A stretch of 64,000 bases of DNA from Lachnospiraceae bacterium AF51-6-b8A (GTDB lineage: Bacteria > Bacillota > Clostridia > Lachnospirales > Lachnospiraceae). The first letter of the stretch is position 1; the number at the start of each line of letters is the position of its first letter. Both the position numbers and the translations under genes were made by a program. Shown piece after piece: positions 17,684 through 26,210 of this stretch. The stretch is taken from contig JAQCZH010000001.1 of NCBI GenBank assembly GCA_027682585.1, positions 62,001-126,000 of the forward strand, given 5' to 3'. The notes below the pieces were generated by a model. That model was not told where the DNA came from, did not search any database, and was given only the letters and a program-made list of their open reading frames with translations.

Positions 17684-18345
17684 TCACTGATGTTTTTCCC
17701 GATATTCGCTTGGCGTGCTGTGTACATAGTTTTTGAACACTCTGGAAAAATGACTGGCAGAGGAAAAACCGAGATAAGAAGCAATGACGGTCAAAGACTT
17801 ATCTGAATAGCGGAGGAGGTGTTTTGCCTCCTCCGTTTTTTCTTTCAAGATGAAGTCAGTCAGTGTTTCTCCAGTCTGCTTTTTGAATTTTCGGGAGAGA
17901 TAAGATCGGTTTAAAAACAATTCCGCCGCTATTTCTTTCGCGCTGATTGGCTCTGACATGTGGTGATGAATGTAGGAGTCGCTGTGGGAAAAGGCATCGT
18001 CTACATCCATGCCGCCCCGGATGGCAGGCGCACGGTTGATCCATTTTCTTAACGCCGCCGTATCCCCCTGCGAACCATTTGCAGAATGCTTTCAAAGGGC
18101 ATGCGTATAATGCCTTTCATCCCCGCAATGAAGTCCTCCATATCATCCGTGGTCACATCGGTCTGGAAAGCCAGTTCCCGCAGTTCCTGATCCGTTTCTG
18201 TGATTTGCCGGGTGGGGCCGATCACAATTTTCATCTGGCCGGAGTTGACGATTCCGTAATAAGGGAACACGGATCGGATATAAGTAATTTGAAATTTGAT
18301 TTTGTTTCGAAAATCTTTTGAAGTAATCGTTCACATACAATATTT
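17684..18345 (-). pseudogene. Degraded AraC-family transcriptional regulator
   Basis: Two reading frames together encode pieces of one AraC-type regulator. The sensor-side piece (about 18270-18052) includes FPYYGIVNSGQMKIVIGPTRQ and DDMEDFIAGMKGI. The C-terminal DNA-binding piece (stop at 17684) has two HTH motifs (ISAKEIAAELFLNRSYLSRKFKKQTG and VIASYLGFSSASHFSRVFKNY). The frames join at a run of five C at 18064-18068; removing one base restores RRGDTAALRKWINRAPAIRGGMDVDDA. The N-terminal 100 or so residues are missing or unrecognisable, upstream in-frame stops are present, and a linker segment may be deleted between two similar AIRGG sequences. No active product is expected. Confidence 0.72.
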
Positions 18346-18359
18346 CAGGTGATATTAAG

Positions 18360-18404
18360 AAATGCCAGGAATCCTTATTCCTCAAAGGAAACTGGCATTT
18401 TTTG
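18360..18404. terminator. Orphan terminator-like hairpin
   Basis: AAATGCCAG (18360-18368) pairs with CTGGCATTT (18392-18400), with an internal TCC/GGA continuation, and is followed by TTTT on the plus strand. It sits between the AraC remnant and ispE. The remaining bases from about 18405 to 18620 hold no gene that I can support. Confidence 0.5.
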
Positions 18405-18626
18405 ATGATCTTTTTCACGTATTTTGAGGCCATGCGAGCATGGACTCTGCCGCCTTTGGTTGCATAAAATCAAAAAAAGTGATCTAATAGGAACAGGATA
18501 AAAGTTACCCATAACTAACAATATAGAATGTATGGTATGCCGGGTTCTGCGGCATGAGACAAGAGACAAACAGTGCATGAAAGAGCAGAAGCGGTGCAAG
18601 GCAGGCCGCTTTGCGAGAAGATTGCA

Positions 18627-18656
18627 TTGCGATGGATACAGGAAATCCAGTATAAT
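18627..18656 (+). promoter_or_regulatory. Probable ispE promoter
   Basis: TTGCGA (18627-18632) and TATAAT (18651-18656) are separated by 18 bases, 45 bases before the ispE start codon. Confidence 0.55.
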
Positions 18657-18700
18657 GATTTTTGTATACAACATGGAGGGCGCTGATAAGAGGGAGAGCA

Positions 18701-19612
18701 ATGAAAGAGATTTCACGCAGGGCCTATGCCAAAATCAATTTGGGTCTTGACGTTCTTGGACGAAGGGCAAATGGGTATCACGATGTCCGGATGCTGATGC
18801 AGCAGGTGGATCTGTATGATGATCTGGTTCTGGAAGTAAGGGAAGACGAGCGGATTTCCATGGAGTGTGATCGGAGAGATCTGCCCTGTGACAGGGCGAA
18901 TCTCTGTGTCAGGGCTGCAGAATTGATGCGGAGGCATTATGGTCTTTCAAGTGGTCTGCACATTGCCCTGACCAAGCGGATTCCTGTAGCGGCCGGTCTT
19001 GCGGGCGGCTCTACAGATGCGGCTGCGGTGATGTTGGGAATGGCGGAACTCTTTGGACTTGCGCAGGCTGGCAGCAGGACCATACGAGAAGAACTGATGG
19101 ATCTTGCCCTGCAGTTGGGGGCGGATATCCCCTATTGTCTTATGGGCGGCACAGCGCTGGCAGAGGGGATCGGCGAGATTCTGACGCCGGTCAGGCCGGC
19201 TCTGCGGGAGACCCCAACTCTGATCGTCAAGCCTGCAGTCCGTGTCTCTACCGGAGAGGTCTATCAGGCTCTCGACTCCTGTACGGGCTGCAATCATCCC
19301 AATATCGACATACTTCTCGATGCGGTCCGCAGAGAGGCTTATATCGATATCTGCCATTCGCTGGGCAATATTTTAGAAGATGTGACGGTTCCGCTTTATC
19401 CCGAGATACGACAGATAGAGGATTACCTGCGAAGCAATGGCGCCGATGCGGCGCTTATGTCCGGCTCCGGCCCTACGGTCTTCGCCTTTTTTTCTGATGA
19501 AGAGAAAATGAGGGACTGTCAAAAGGGACTGCAGGCGCAGGAGGAGAGCCTAGGGCTGGAAGGAATTTTCCTAAGTCATACCCGAAGCGAAGCGGTCCTG
19601 ACGCTGTCGTGA
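18701..19612 (+). CDS. ispE: 4-diphosphocytidyl-2-C-methyl-D-erythritol kinase
   Basis: A 303-residue GHMP kinase of the MEP isoprenoid pathway, phosphorylating CDP-methylerythritol at the 2-hydroxyl. The start matches the family (RAYAKINLGLDVLGRRANGYHDVRMLMQQVDLYD), the ATP-binding glycine loop is PVAAGLAGGSTDAAAVM, and the C-terminal GADAALMSGSGPTVFAFF is typical. The ATG at 18701 has AGGGAGAG upstream; the longer open frame from 18662 adds a non-family extension. It is followed closely by gntR and DUF1934, a gene order common in Clostridia. Confidence 0.93.
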   Translation: MKEISRRAYAKINLGLDVLGRRANGYHDVRMLMQQVDLYDDLVLEVREDERISMECDRRDLPCDRANLCVRAAELMRRHYGLSSGLHIALTKRIPVAAGLAGGSTDAAAVMLGMAELFGLAQAGSRTIREELMDLALQLGADIPYCLMGGTALAEGIGEILTPVRPALRETPTLIVKPAVRVSTGEVYQALDSCTGCNHPNIDILLDAVRREAYIDICHSLGNILEDVTVPLYPEIRQIEDYLRSNGADAALMSGSGPTVFAFFSDEEKMRDCQKGLQAQEESLGLEGIFLSHTRSEAVLTLS

Positions 19613-19687
19613 TTTGTGACAATGGATATTTGCGGAGCGTATATTCCATTGTCTGACGGCGGAGCAAATAGAAACTGGAGGATTTGG

Positions 19688-20380
19688 ATGGTACAATCAG
19701 AACACGTGGAGTTGAAGCTGGATATGGATGCCTATCTCCCCTTGCGGGATGTGGTTTTCAACACCCTGCGCAATGCGATTCTGCGGGGAGATTTGAAGCC
19801 CGGCGAGCGCCTGATGGAGATGCATCTGGCCAATCGTCTTGGGGTCAGCCGCACCCCGATTCGCGAGGCCATCCGCATGCTGGAGCAGGAGGGACTGGCA
19901 GTGACCATTCCCAGAAAGGGGGCCCAGGTCGCCAAGATGACGGAGAAGGATCTGCAGGATGTCCTTGAGATTCGGGATGCTCTGGATGAACTGGCAGTTA
20001 CCCGGGCCTGTATGTGTGAGGATCCGGATTTTCTCAGACACCTTGAGACTGCTATGAAGGACTTTGAACTGGCGACAAGAAGCGGCAATTACCGCAAGAT
20101 CACGGAGGCGGACGAGGCCTTTCACGCTGTGATCTATCAGGCGGCCGATAATCCCAAGCTGGAGAGTATTGTCACCAACCTGCGTGAGCAGATGTACCGC
20201 TATCGCTACGAGTATATCAAGGATACAGAGACTTATTCCCGTCTGATTCAGGAACATGCCGCGATTCTGGACGGACTGCGCCGAAAGGATAAGGACTATG
20301 TCAAGGCCATTATGCACACTCACCTGGCTAACCAGATCGAGGCTGTTCGCGGGGTGATCCGCGATCAGAGCCGACGCTGA
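19688..20380 (+). CDS. GntR-family transcriptional regulator, FadR subfamily
   Basis: A 230-residue regulator with an N-terminal winged HTH (residues 20-80: VVFNTLRNAILRGDLKPGERLMEMHLANRLGVSRTPIREAIRMLEQEGLA) and an all-helical FCD effector domain (residues 90-220) containing EIRDALDELAVTRAC and a metal-ligand-type ADEAFHAVIYQAADN with a later EHAAILDGL. The ATG at 19688 has TGGAGG upstream. The stop overlaps the next start by one base (TGATG), so expression with DUF1934 is coupled. The effector cannot be read from sequence. Confidence 0.88.
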   Translation: MVQSEHVELKLDMDAYLPLRDVVFNTLRNAILRGDLKPGERLMEMHLANRLGVSRTPIREAIRMLEQEGLAVTIPRKGAQVAKMTEKDLQDVLEIRDALDELAVTRACMCEDPDFLRHLETAMKDFELATRSGNYRKITEADEAFHAVIYQAADNPKLESIVTNLREQMYRYRYEYIKDTETYSRLIQEHAAILDGLRRKDKDYVKAIMHTHLANQIEAVRGVIRDQSRR

Positions 20381-20829
20381 TGCCCGCTGCAAGAGAGACC
20401 CTGATCCAGGTTCGGGTCAAAGAGACCCTGGACGGTCTTGTGCAGGAGAGCCAGAGAGATTACAGAGGCAGGCTGCTGGAACGGGAGGGAGCCATTCTTC
20501 TGCATTATGAGGATCGGATTGAGGGAGAAGACAGCTCGGTGCCGACGACTGTCAGGATCTGCCGGGGGCAGGTGGAGATTATCCGCAGGGGATTAACCAG
20601 CGGCCGTCTGCTATATATTCCCGGCGAGTGGACCAGGTGTAATTATCATACCGCTGTGGGGATGATGGATCTGAGAATCTTCACCGACCGGTGTCAGTTC
20701 TGGAACCTTGCGGATCGGAGGATGCGTCTTTTTCTGTCTTATCAGGTTGAGCTGAATGGCCAGAAGGCCGGACAGCGGGAACTGATGATAGAGCTTACTC
20801 CGGAATCGGAGAATTTGACTGCGGACTGA
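20380..20829 (+). CDS. DUF1934 (YwiB-like) beta-barrel protein
   Basis: A 149-residue protein matching the DUF1934/YwiB family, small calycin-like beta-barrels of unknown function in Firmicutes. Supporting features are LHYEDRI early in the protein, the central alternating beta pattern (TVRICRGQVEIIRRG), GRLLYIPGEWTRCNYHTAVGMMDLRIFTDR and a final strand LFLSYQVELNGQKAGQRELMIELTP. No signal peptide or membrane span. Its start overlaps the gntR stop by one base. The recurring ispE-gntR-DUF1934 order in Clostridia suggests co-transcription, not a shared pathway. Confidence 0.78.
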   Translation: MPAARETLIQVRVKETLDGLVQESQRDYRGRLLEREGAILLHYEDRIEGEDSSVPTTVRICRGQVEIIRRGLTSGRLLYIPGEWTRCNYHTAVGMMDLRIFTDRCQFWNLADRRMRLFLSYQVELNGQKAGQRELMIELTPESENLTAD

Positions 20830-20890
20830 TATCAGGGGATCTTCTTCAAAACATACTTGCAGGGACACATCTTAAAGAAATGTGGACAGT

Positions 20891-20927
20891 AAAATCCGGG
20901 GAGCGCCAGAATGCGACCCGGATTTTT
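20891..20927. terminator. Bidirectional terminator between DUF1934 and lysR
   Basis: AAAATCCGGG (20891-20900) and CCCGGATTTTT (20917-20927) flank a 16-base loop. A- and T-runs on both sides make it usable by the two converging genes; it reaches the lysR stop codon. Confidence 0.82.
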
Positions 20928-21798
20928 AATGGATAAGGCTGAGAAATGCCCGCATTTCTTCTGTCACCCATTTGTCCCGGTGGTAGATGCACTGGCGCTG
21001 CATATGCATGCGAAAGTCCTCGACCTGGACGATGGCCAGCTGCCCCGCAGTCACCTGGTCAACAACGCAGAAGTAAGGGAGAAAGGAGATGCCCCCGTGT
21101 TCTTTGAGCATGCGGATGATGATCGCCGGGTCCTGGATTTCAAGAAAGCAGGAGAGGGCCATACCGCGGGCAGCCAGATACTGGTCCAGGGCTTTTCGGT
21201 AGTTCTCACCGGCCTCCGTGGAGAAGAAGGGCTGGCGGATCACTTCATCCATACTGATATTTCTGCGTCTGGCCAGGGGGGATTGGGCGGAAGTGACAAA
21301 GACGATGGATTCTTCTGCCTCCAGAGCCTTCACCCAGTTCTTGTCGTAGATGGGCTGGTCTAAGAGGTAGATAATGTCCAGCTCATTGTGAATCATCTGC
21401 TGCACCAGTTCTGAGGGCGGGGCGGATGCAATGGTAATCTGGTAGTTGGGATGCTGTTCATAGAGACGAAGCAGGATATCTGACAGATGGTATTCCATGA
21501 GCGAATCAATAACCCCCAGCCGAAGCTGGTGTTTCTTGAAATTCTCATTGCCCATATCACTGCGCATTTCGTAGATGCGGTTTAAGATATCATTGGTGAA
21601 GGCCAGGAAGCGTTCTCCCTCTGACGTCAACCGGACATGTCGTCCGATGCGGTCAAAGAGCTGCGTGTGATACTCCTCTTCCAGCTGCTTGATCTGAATG
21701 GTGACGGTGGATTGGGAATAGCCCAGTTGCTCGGCTGCTCTGGAGAAGCTCAGACATTCCGCCACGCGCTCGAAGGTTACCAGTTGTCGGATTTCCAT
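20926..21798 (-). CDS. LysR-family transcriptional regulator
   Basis: A 290-residue LysR-type regulator. The N-terminal winged HTH is clear (FERVAECLSFSRAAEQLGYSQSTVTIQIKQLEEEYHTQLFDRIGRHVRLTSEG), followed by the linker helix and a periplasmic-binding-type effector domain (RLGVIDSLMEYHLSDILLRLYEQHPNY onward). It is transcribed divergently from the serine transporter/dehydratase operon and lies 300 bases away, the usual arrangement for LysR proteins controlling a neighbour. Serine or a related metabolite as inducer is inference. Confidence 0.9.
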   Translation of the reverse strand: MEIRQLVTFERVAECLSFSRAAEQLGYSQSTVTIQIKQLEEEYHTQLFDRIGRHVRLTSEGERFLAFTNDILNRIYEMRSDMGNENFKKHQLRLGVIDSLMEYHLSDILLRLYEQHPNYQITIASAPPSELVQQMIHNELDIIYLLDQPIYDKNWVKALEAEESIVFVTSAQSPLARRRNISMDEVIRQPFFSTEAGENYRKALDQYLAARGMALSCFLEIQDPAIIIRMLKEHGGISFLPYFCVVDQVTAGQLAIVQVEDFRMHMQRQCIYHRDKWVTEEMRAFLSLIH

Positions 21799-21883
21799 AG
21801 ATTTTTTCCCACCCTCTTTTTTTATTTCTGCTCCCTTTGATCATAGAATATTTGCAGAAGCGGTATCGCATGATGCATGAGAT

Positions 21884-21915
21884 GGTTCATACATCATGCG
21901 ATTGATGTGTGAATC
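21884..21915. promoter_or_regulatory. LysR-type operator candidate
   Basis: TTCATACATCA (21886-21896) and TGATGTGTGAA (21903-21913) form an 11-bp imperfect palindrome with one mismatch and a 6-base centre, in the intergenic region between the divergent lysR and symporter genes. Size, symmetry and location suit a LysR binding site. Confidence 0.55.
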
Positions 21916-22030
21916 AGATGCTCTTATTATAAGTCCCGAGAGAGAATGATTAAAGATTTTCATAGACTTTATCAAAAAGATGAAATCCACAAATAGTACA
22001 TTCAAGTTATACTATAGTCGTGGTTAGATT

Positions 22031-22069
22031 CTGACCATTTCTGATGTTGAGGCCATCAGAAATGGTCAG
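22031..22069 (+). promoter_or_regulatory. Perfect hairpin in the leader of the serine operon
   Basis: A perfect 16-bp inverted repeat (22031-22046 and 22054-22069) with a 7-base loop lies 30 bases before the symporter ATG. No T-run follows, so it is not a standard terminator. It may stabilise the mRNA, bind a protein or act as an operator. A TATACT -10-like element lies shortly upstream. Confidence 0.55.
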
Positions 22070-22099
22070 GCAGTTTCATCTCAAGAAAAGGGGAAAGAA

Positions 22100-23329
22100 A
22101 TGAAAGAAAAAAAGAAATTGGGCCTTGTCCCACGTCTCATCATTGCCATCGTTCTCGGTATTCTGATTGGCCAGTTCATGCCGCTCTGGTTCTCGAAAAC
22201 CGTTGTGACTCTGTCCGGTATTTTCTCTACGGTGCTCAAGTTTGTAATTCCGCTTATGATTCTGGCCTATGTCACCATGGGAATTGCGGATCTGACACAG
22301 TCGGCCGGTAAACTGCTGCTGATTACGGTGGCCATGGCATACGGTTCTACTCTGATCGCAGGCACCCTGTCCTATCTGGTATCCGCAGCCCTCTTCCCGG
22401 CTTTTATGTCGCCCGATGCTCTGAGCCAGATTCAGGCGACAGCAGGCAACTCAGTAGACGCCTACTTCTCAATTAAAATTCCGCCCCTTCTGGATACCAT
22501 TTCCGCAGTGGTTCTGGCCTTCATGCTGGGACTCTGCCTGTCATCCATGAGAGGAAAGAAGGAAATCGGAGATACGCTTTATAACGGGATGAAGGATTTC
22601 TCATCCATCATTGACCGTGTGCTTCACGTGGCCATCATTCCCCTTCTCCCCCTCTATATTTGCGGGACCTTTGTCGATATGACCGTGTCTGGCAAGACCT
22701 ATGTGATTCTTGGGATCCTCTGGAAGGTATTCCTGGTTGTTATTATCATGCACCTGCTCTATCTGCTGGCGCAGTTTACCCTGGCTGGAAGTATTTCTCA
22801 TCAGAATCCATTCCAACTGATGAAGAATCAGATCCCCGGCTATACCACTGCCATTGGAACCCAGTCCTCCGCAGCGACCATTCCGGTCAATCTGCAGTGC
22901 GCTGAGAAGGATGGAGTCAGCGAGCAGATCAGGAACTTTGTTGTTCCTCTCTGCGCCAATATCCACATGTGCGGATCCATGATTACGATCACTGCCTGCG
23001 CAACAGCCGTCTGCCTGATGAACAACCTGCCGATTTCTCTGGGTACGGTCGTTCCCTTCATTATGACTCTGGGTGTGGCCATGGTTGCGTCACCCGGCGC
23101 TCCGGGCGGATCCATTATGACAGCTCTGCCCTTCCTCTATCTGATCTTCGGCAAGGAAGCAGGAGATCCCAATGGGCCGATCTGCGCGATCATGGTTGCC
23201 CTCTATCTGACGCAGGACTCCTTCGGAACCGCTTGCAATGTATCCGGCGATAACGCCATTGGTGTCGTTGTCAATGCCATTTACAATAAGTTTCTTGCCA
23301 AGGGAGGCGAAAAGAGCGCCCAGGCATAA
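22100..23329 (+). CDS. Dicarboxylate/amino acid:cation symporter (DAACS), probable serine importer
   Basis: A 409-residue polytopic membrane transporter of the DAACS (GltP/SstT) family, driving uptake with Na+ or H+. The N-terminal LVPRLIIAIVLGILIGQFMP, the serine-rich hairpin-loop region (TTAIGTQSSAATIPVNLQCAE) and the substrate/ion-binding ASPGAPGGSIMTALPFLYL with a later QDSFGTACNVSGDNA are all present. It is followed after 18 bases by both subunits of L-serine dehydratase, so L-serine (perhaps also threonine) is the likely substrate. The ATG is preceded by AAAAGGGGAAAG. Confidence 0.88.
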   Translation: MKEKKKLGLVPRLIIAIVLGILIGQFMPLWFSKTVVTLSGIFSTVLKFVIPLMILAYVTMGIADLTQSAGKLLLITVAMAYGSTLIAGTLSYLVSAALFPAFMSPDALSQIQATAGNSVDAYFSIKIPPLLDTISAVVLAFMLGLCLSSMRGKKEIGDTLYNGMKDFSSIIDRVLHVAIIPLLPLYICGTFVDMTVSGKTYVILGILWKVFLVVIIMHLLYLLAQFTLAGSISHQNPFQLMKNQIPGYTTAIGTQSSAATIPVNLQCAEKDGVSEQIRNFVVPLCANIHMCGSMITITACATAVCLMNNLPISLGTVVPFIMTLGVAMVASPGAPGGSIMTALPFLYLIFGKEAGDPNGPICAIMVALYLTQDSFGTACNVSGDNAIGVVVNAIYNKFLAKGGEKSAQA

Positions 23330-23347
23330 GCCGCGGAGGCATTTTTC

Positions 23348-24016
23348 ATGAATGTATTTCATATCATCGGGCCAGTTATGATCGGCCCCTCCAGTTCTCA
23401 TACGGCCGGGGCAGTGCGCCTGGGCAGGGTAGTGAATAAGGTGTCCAATGATCAGCCCCTGGCCTCAGTCAGAATTGAATTGTCAGGATCTTTCGCCAGA
23501 ACCTATCAGGGGCATGGTACGGATCGGGCTCTTCTGGCAGGGATTATGGGATACCACTCCTACTCGAAGGAAATTCGGGACGCTCTGGAAATTGCCGCCA
23601 GGAAGGGGATTTCCTATGAATTTATTCCCAGAGATATTCCAGGAGCCCATCCCAATACCGCCTGTATTCATTACAGGACAGTTGGCGGAGAAGAAGGATG
23701 TGTTCAGGGCGCCAGCATCGGCGGCGGCAATATTCGCGTCGACTTCGTCAATGGCATGGAGGTCAACTTCACAGGCGAGAACAATACGATTCTGGTTCTG
23801 CACAGGGATCGGCCGGGGGTCATCGCCGACGTCACCAACCTCATGCGGATGAAATACGCCGATGTCAACATTGGCAACTTTAAACTTTCCCGCAAGGAAA
23901 AAGGTTCGACGGCACTGATGACCATTGAGATTGACCAGATGCCGCCTATGGGAATGACAGAGGAGATTGAGAGTCTTGACAATGTGGAAAGAGCCCTTTT
24001 GATTCGGGCTGTCTGA
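23348..24016 (+). CDS. sdaAB: L-serine dehydratase, iron-sulfur dependent, beta subunit
   Basis: A 222-residue subunit of the oxygen-sensitive [4Fe-4S] L-serine dehydratase, which deaminates serine to pyruvate and ammonia. The N-terminal domain has IIGPVMIGPSSSHTAGAVRLG, which helps bind substrate, and HGTDRALLAGIMGY. The C-terminal 75 residues form an ACT domain (TILVLHRDRPGVIADVTNLMRMKYADVNIGNF), commonly regulatory. The gene is tightly spaced between the transporter and sdaAA. Confidence 0.95.
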   Translation: MNVFHIIGPVMIGPSSSHTAGAVRLGRVVNKVSNDQPLASVRIELSGSFARTYQGHGTDRALLAGIMGYHSYSKEIRDALEIAARKGISYEFIPRDIPGAHPNTACIHYRTVGGEEGCVQGASIGGGNIRVDFVNGMEVNFTGENNTILVLHRDRPGVIADVTNLMRMKYADVNIGNFKLSRKEKGSTALMTIEIDQMPPMGMTEEIESLDNVERALLIRAV

Positions 24017-24027
24017 TGGAGGTCGCC

Positions 24028-24918
24028 ATGTTTAAGTATGAGACAATTCAGGAACTGGTTGATGCTGCGCAGACGTCAGGCAAAAAGATCAGTGATGTCT
24101 TCATTGAAGACCAGGTCAGAACGATGGAGACCAGTCAGGAAGAGATTATTGCCAGGATGGATCAGGCCTTTCAGGTCATGATTGACTGCACGGTGCGCGG
24201 AGCCGACAAGGATCTGCGGTCTCACTCCGGGCTGACTGGAGGAGAGGGATACAAGATGCTCAGCTATGCAGCGAATGATCCTGAAGGCGGCTGGATGGGC
24301 TCTTATATGACGAAGGCGGTAGGACGCGCCCTGTCGGCTTCTGTCTCAAATGCGGCTATGGGTAAGATTGTGGCGGCGCCTACGGCGGGTTCCTGCGGAA
24401 TTCTTCCAGGCTGTCTGGTCAGTGCTTATGAAGATCGGGGAGTAAACCGGGAGGATTGCGTCAGAGCTCTCTTTACGGCTGGCGCTTTTGGCCTGGTGGT
24501 GGCCAATGTGGCGTCCATTGCCGGAGCTGAGGGAGGCTGCCAGGCTGAGTGCGGTTCTGCCTCCGGCATGGCGGCAGCGGCATTGGTGGAGCTTCGGGGC
24601 GGCAGCCCCCAGCAGGCAGCTACGGCCATGGGAATCGCCATTGTCAACCAGATGGGACTGGTCTGCGATCCGGTGGCAGGTCTGGTTGAAATCCCCTGTA
24701 TCAAGCGCAACGCTTCCGGCGTGATGATCGCTTTTGCAGCGGCTGATATGGCCCTGTCCGGGATCGACCTGAAGATTCCTGTCGATGAGTGTATTTCTGC
24801 AATGAAAGCTGTTGGAGACAGTATGCCGGAAGCACTCAGGGAGACGGCTGGCGGCGGCCTGGCAGCGACGCCGACCGGAAAGAAATTAAGAGAGCAGGTC
24901 TTCGGAAAGAAGGAATAA
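24028..24918 (+). CDS. sdaAA: L-serine dehydratase, iron-sulfur dependent, alpha subunit
   Basis: A 296-residue catalytic subunit carrying the iron-sulfur cluster. Candidate cluster cysteines are in AGSCGILPGC, GGCQAECGSASGMAAAA and EIPCIKRNA. The region GLTGGEGYKM and the C-terminal GGGLAATPTGKKL are typical. I prefer the ATG at 24028, since GGAGG at 24018-24022 is ideally placed; an earlier ATG at 24016 overlaps the sdaAB stop. With the upstream transporter it forms a serine uptake and fermentation unit. Confidence 0.95.
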   Translation: MFKYETIQELVDAAQTSGKKISDVFIEDQVRTMETSQEEIIARMDQAFQVMIDCTVRGADKDLRSHSGLTGGEGYKMLSYAANDPEGGWMGSYMTKAVGRALSASVSNAAMGKIVAAPTAGSCGILPGCLVSAYEDRGVNREDCVRALFTAGAFGLVVANVASIAGAEGGCQAECGSASGMAAAALVELRGGSPQQAATAMGIAIVNQMGLVCDPVAGLVEIPCIKRNASGVMIAFAAADMALSGIDLKIPVDECISAMKAVGDSMPEALRETAGGGLAATPTGKKLREQVFGKKE

Positions 24919-25017
24919 AATTGCCTCTAAAGGGAAGCCGCCTGAACAATTAATTTAGAAACGATAGAGCACAAAAACAGGTTCTGTGAGTATTTTATCG
25001 TTATGAATGACATAAAC

Positions 25018-25069
25018 AAAAAGCCGCGCGGGAAATCGGCCAAAGGCCAGAATTCCCGCGCGGCTTTTT
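25018..25069. terminator. Bidirectional terminator after sdaAA
   Basis: A 17-bp perfect outer stem (AAAAAGCCGCGCGGGAA, 25018-25034, with its complement at 25053-25069) and a small inner GGCC stem. A/T-runs on both flanks serve the converging sdaAA and the minus-strand membrane-protein gene. Confidence 0.9.
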
Positions 25070-25097
25070 GCTGCCTGGCAGAACATTCAAAAGAGTA

Positions 25098-25568
25098 TCA
25101 GCGATTGCGATTGGCTCTTCGCAATAACCATGCGCGCAGACCCTTCTTTTTCTCGGTATTGCGCTCAATGCGTCCGTGTAATCCGCGGACACCGGTGATG
25201 TAGAGACCGGATACAGTAGCTTTGACTTCCTTCTTGACGGGAATATCGTCGAAGAGCTGTTCATCTGCAATCAGAGTCATGATGCGGGGACCAACTTTGG
25301 CCTTGACAATCGGAACTCTGGAACGCTTGGCATACCAGGGAGTCTGGGCAATGACCTGGTCGGGAAGACCGGATTCTTTGAGCTTGAGTCGTTTTTTGTC
25401 AATGATTAGCATACTGATGGATTGCTTGACCGCTTCAAGCTGCTCCTGCTGTTCGGTCTGACGCTTCTCCATGCGCTTGCCAAAGAAGTAAAGGGCAATG
25501 GTGAGGCCAATCAAAATAACTAAGATGATGATCAGGACAATCCAGACGACGGGAATGGATGAGAACAT
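25098..25568 (-). CDS. Membrane-anchored protein of unknown function
   Basis: A 156-residue protein I cannot assign to a named family. Residues 4-28 form one strongly hydrophobic helix (VVWIVLIIILVILIGLTIALYFFG). A charged coiled-coil-like stretch follows (RMEKRQTEQQEQLEAVKQSI), then a basic globular region with KRLKLKESGLPDQVIAQTPWYAKRSRVPIVKAKVGPRIMTLI and a very basic C-terminus (RNTEKKKGLRAWLLRRANRNR). The topology suggests one membrane anchor with a cytoplasmic body. The ATG at 25568 has AGGAGGA upstream. It is divergent from the SCIFF gene, whose start lies 240 bases away. Confidence 0.65.
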   Translation of the reverse strand: MFSSIPVVWIVLIIILVILIGLTIALYFFGKRMEKRQTEQQEQLEAVKQSISMLIIDKKRLKLKESGLPDQVIAQTPWYAKRSRVPIVKAKVGPRIMTLIADEQLFDDIPVKKEVKATVSGLYITGVRGLHGRIERNTEKKKGLRAWLLRRANRNR

Positions 25569-25807
25569 AGAAAATCCTCCTGAATGATGAATTCGCAATG
25601 AGTAGATTTTATCATTTGAGACAGTGCATTGCAACGCGGATACGGCTGCAGAGAGAGGCGGCATATATGATCCGCAGGGGAGGGGTACAGATACCGGTTC
25701 AGAGGAAATGGTGCTTTCCTTTTCCCACAGGCCTATGCTATACTTGCTCTAGTTTTTACGGTTATGTTGCCGGATGTCTTCCGACAGCTCGATCAAGGAG
25801 GATTCGA

Positions 25808-25948
25808 ATGACGCATATTAAGACTCTTAATACCAGAAGGCTGCAGACGACTTTGAAGAAGGGTGGATGCGGTGAGTGCCAGACCTCTTGCCAGTCTGCC
25901 TGCAAGACCTCATGCACGGTAGGCAACCAGAGCTGCGAGAATCAGTAA
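25808..25948 (+). CDS. SCIFF ranthipeptide precursor (six cysteines in forty-five residues)
   Basis: A 46-residue ribosomal peptide precursor. The leader (MTHIKTLNTRRLQTTLKKGG) and the core with six cysteines at positions 21, 24, 28, 32, 36 and 43 (GGCGECQTSCQSACKTSC) are diagnostic of the SCIFF family found across Clostridia. The radical SAM maturase downstream should form thioether links from cysteines to acceptor residues. GGAGGATTCGA precedes the ATG. The biological role of SCIFF peptides is unsettled; a quorum-type or housekeeping role has been proposed for the family. Confidence 0.93.
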   Translation: MTHIKTLNTRRLQTTLKKGGCGECQTSCQSACKTSCTVGNQSCENQ

Positions 25949-26012
25949 GTTAAGTACTGTACCGGTGCGGTTGCCCCGCAGCGAGTGCGGCAAGAGGAGG
26001 TTGGATCTGCGA

Positions 26013-26080
26013 ACGGCCTTTTGCCGTGAATTATAGGGAAGGCCGTAGGGACGGGGATAAGTCTCTGCGGTCTTTCTTTT
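26013..26080 (+). terminator. Attenuator-like structure between SCIFF precursor and maturase
   Basis: A 12-bp stem with wobbles (26041-26052 with 26061-26072) followed by TTTCTTTT looks like a terminator. Its left arm overlaps AAGGCCGT (26039-26046), which can instead pair with ACGGCCTT (26013-26020). ACGGC (26013-26017) can also pair with GCCGT (26023-26027). Mutually exclusive pairings of this kind are the layout of an attenuator. It would let the precursor be made in excess over the enzyme. Confidence 0.55.
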
Positions 26081-26210
26081 GCGAACGGAGATTCGACTGC
26101 TTTGCGGATTCGATATGTAAGTTCAATGGATTCGTTTATGTTTTACAGGCCAGGTCAGGCCAATAGAGCAGTTCCGTTTATCCGCTGATCCTTAGAAATG
26201 GAGAGAAGAC

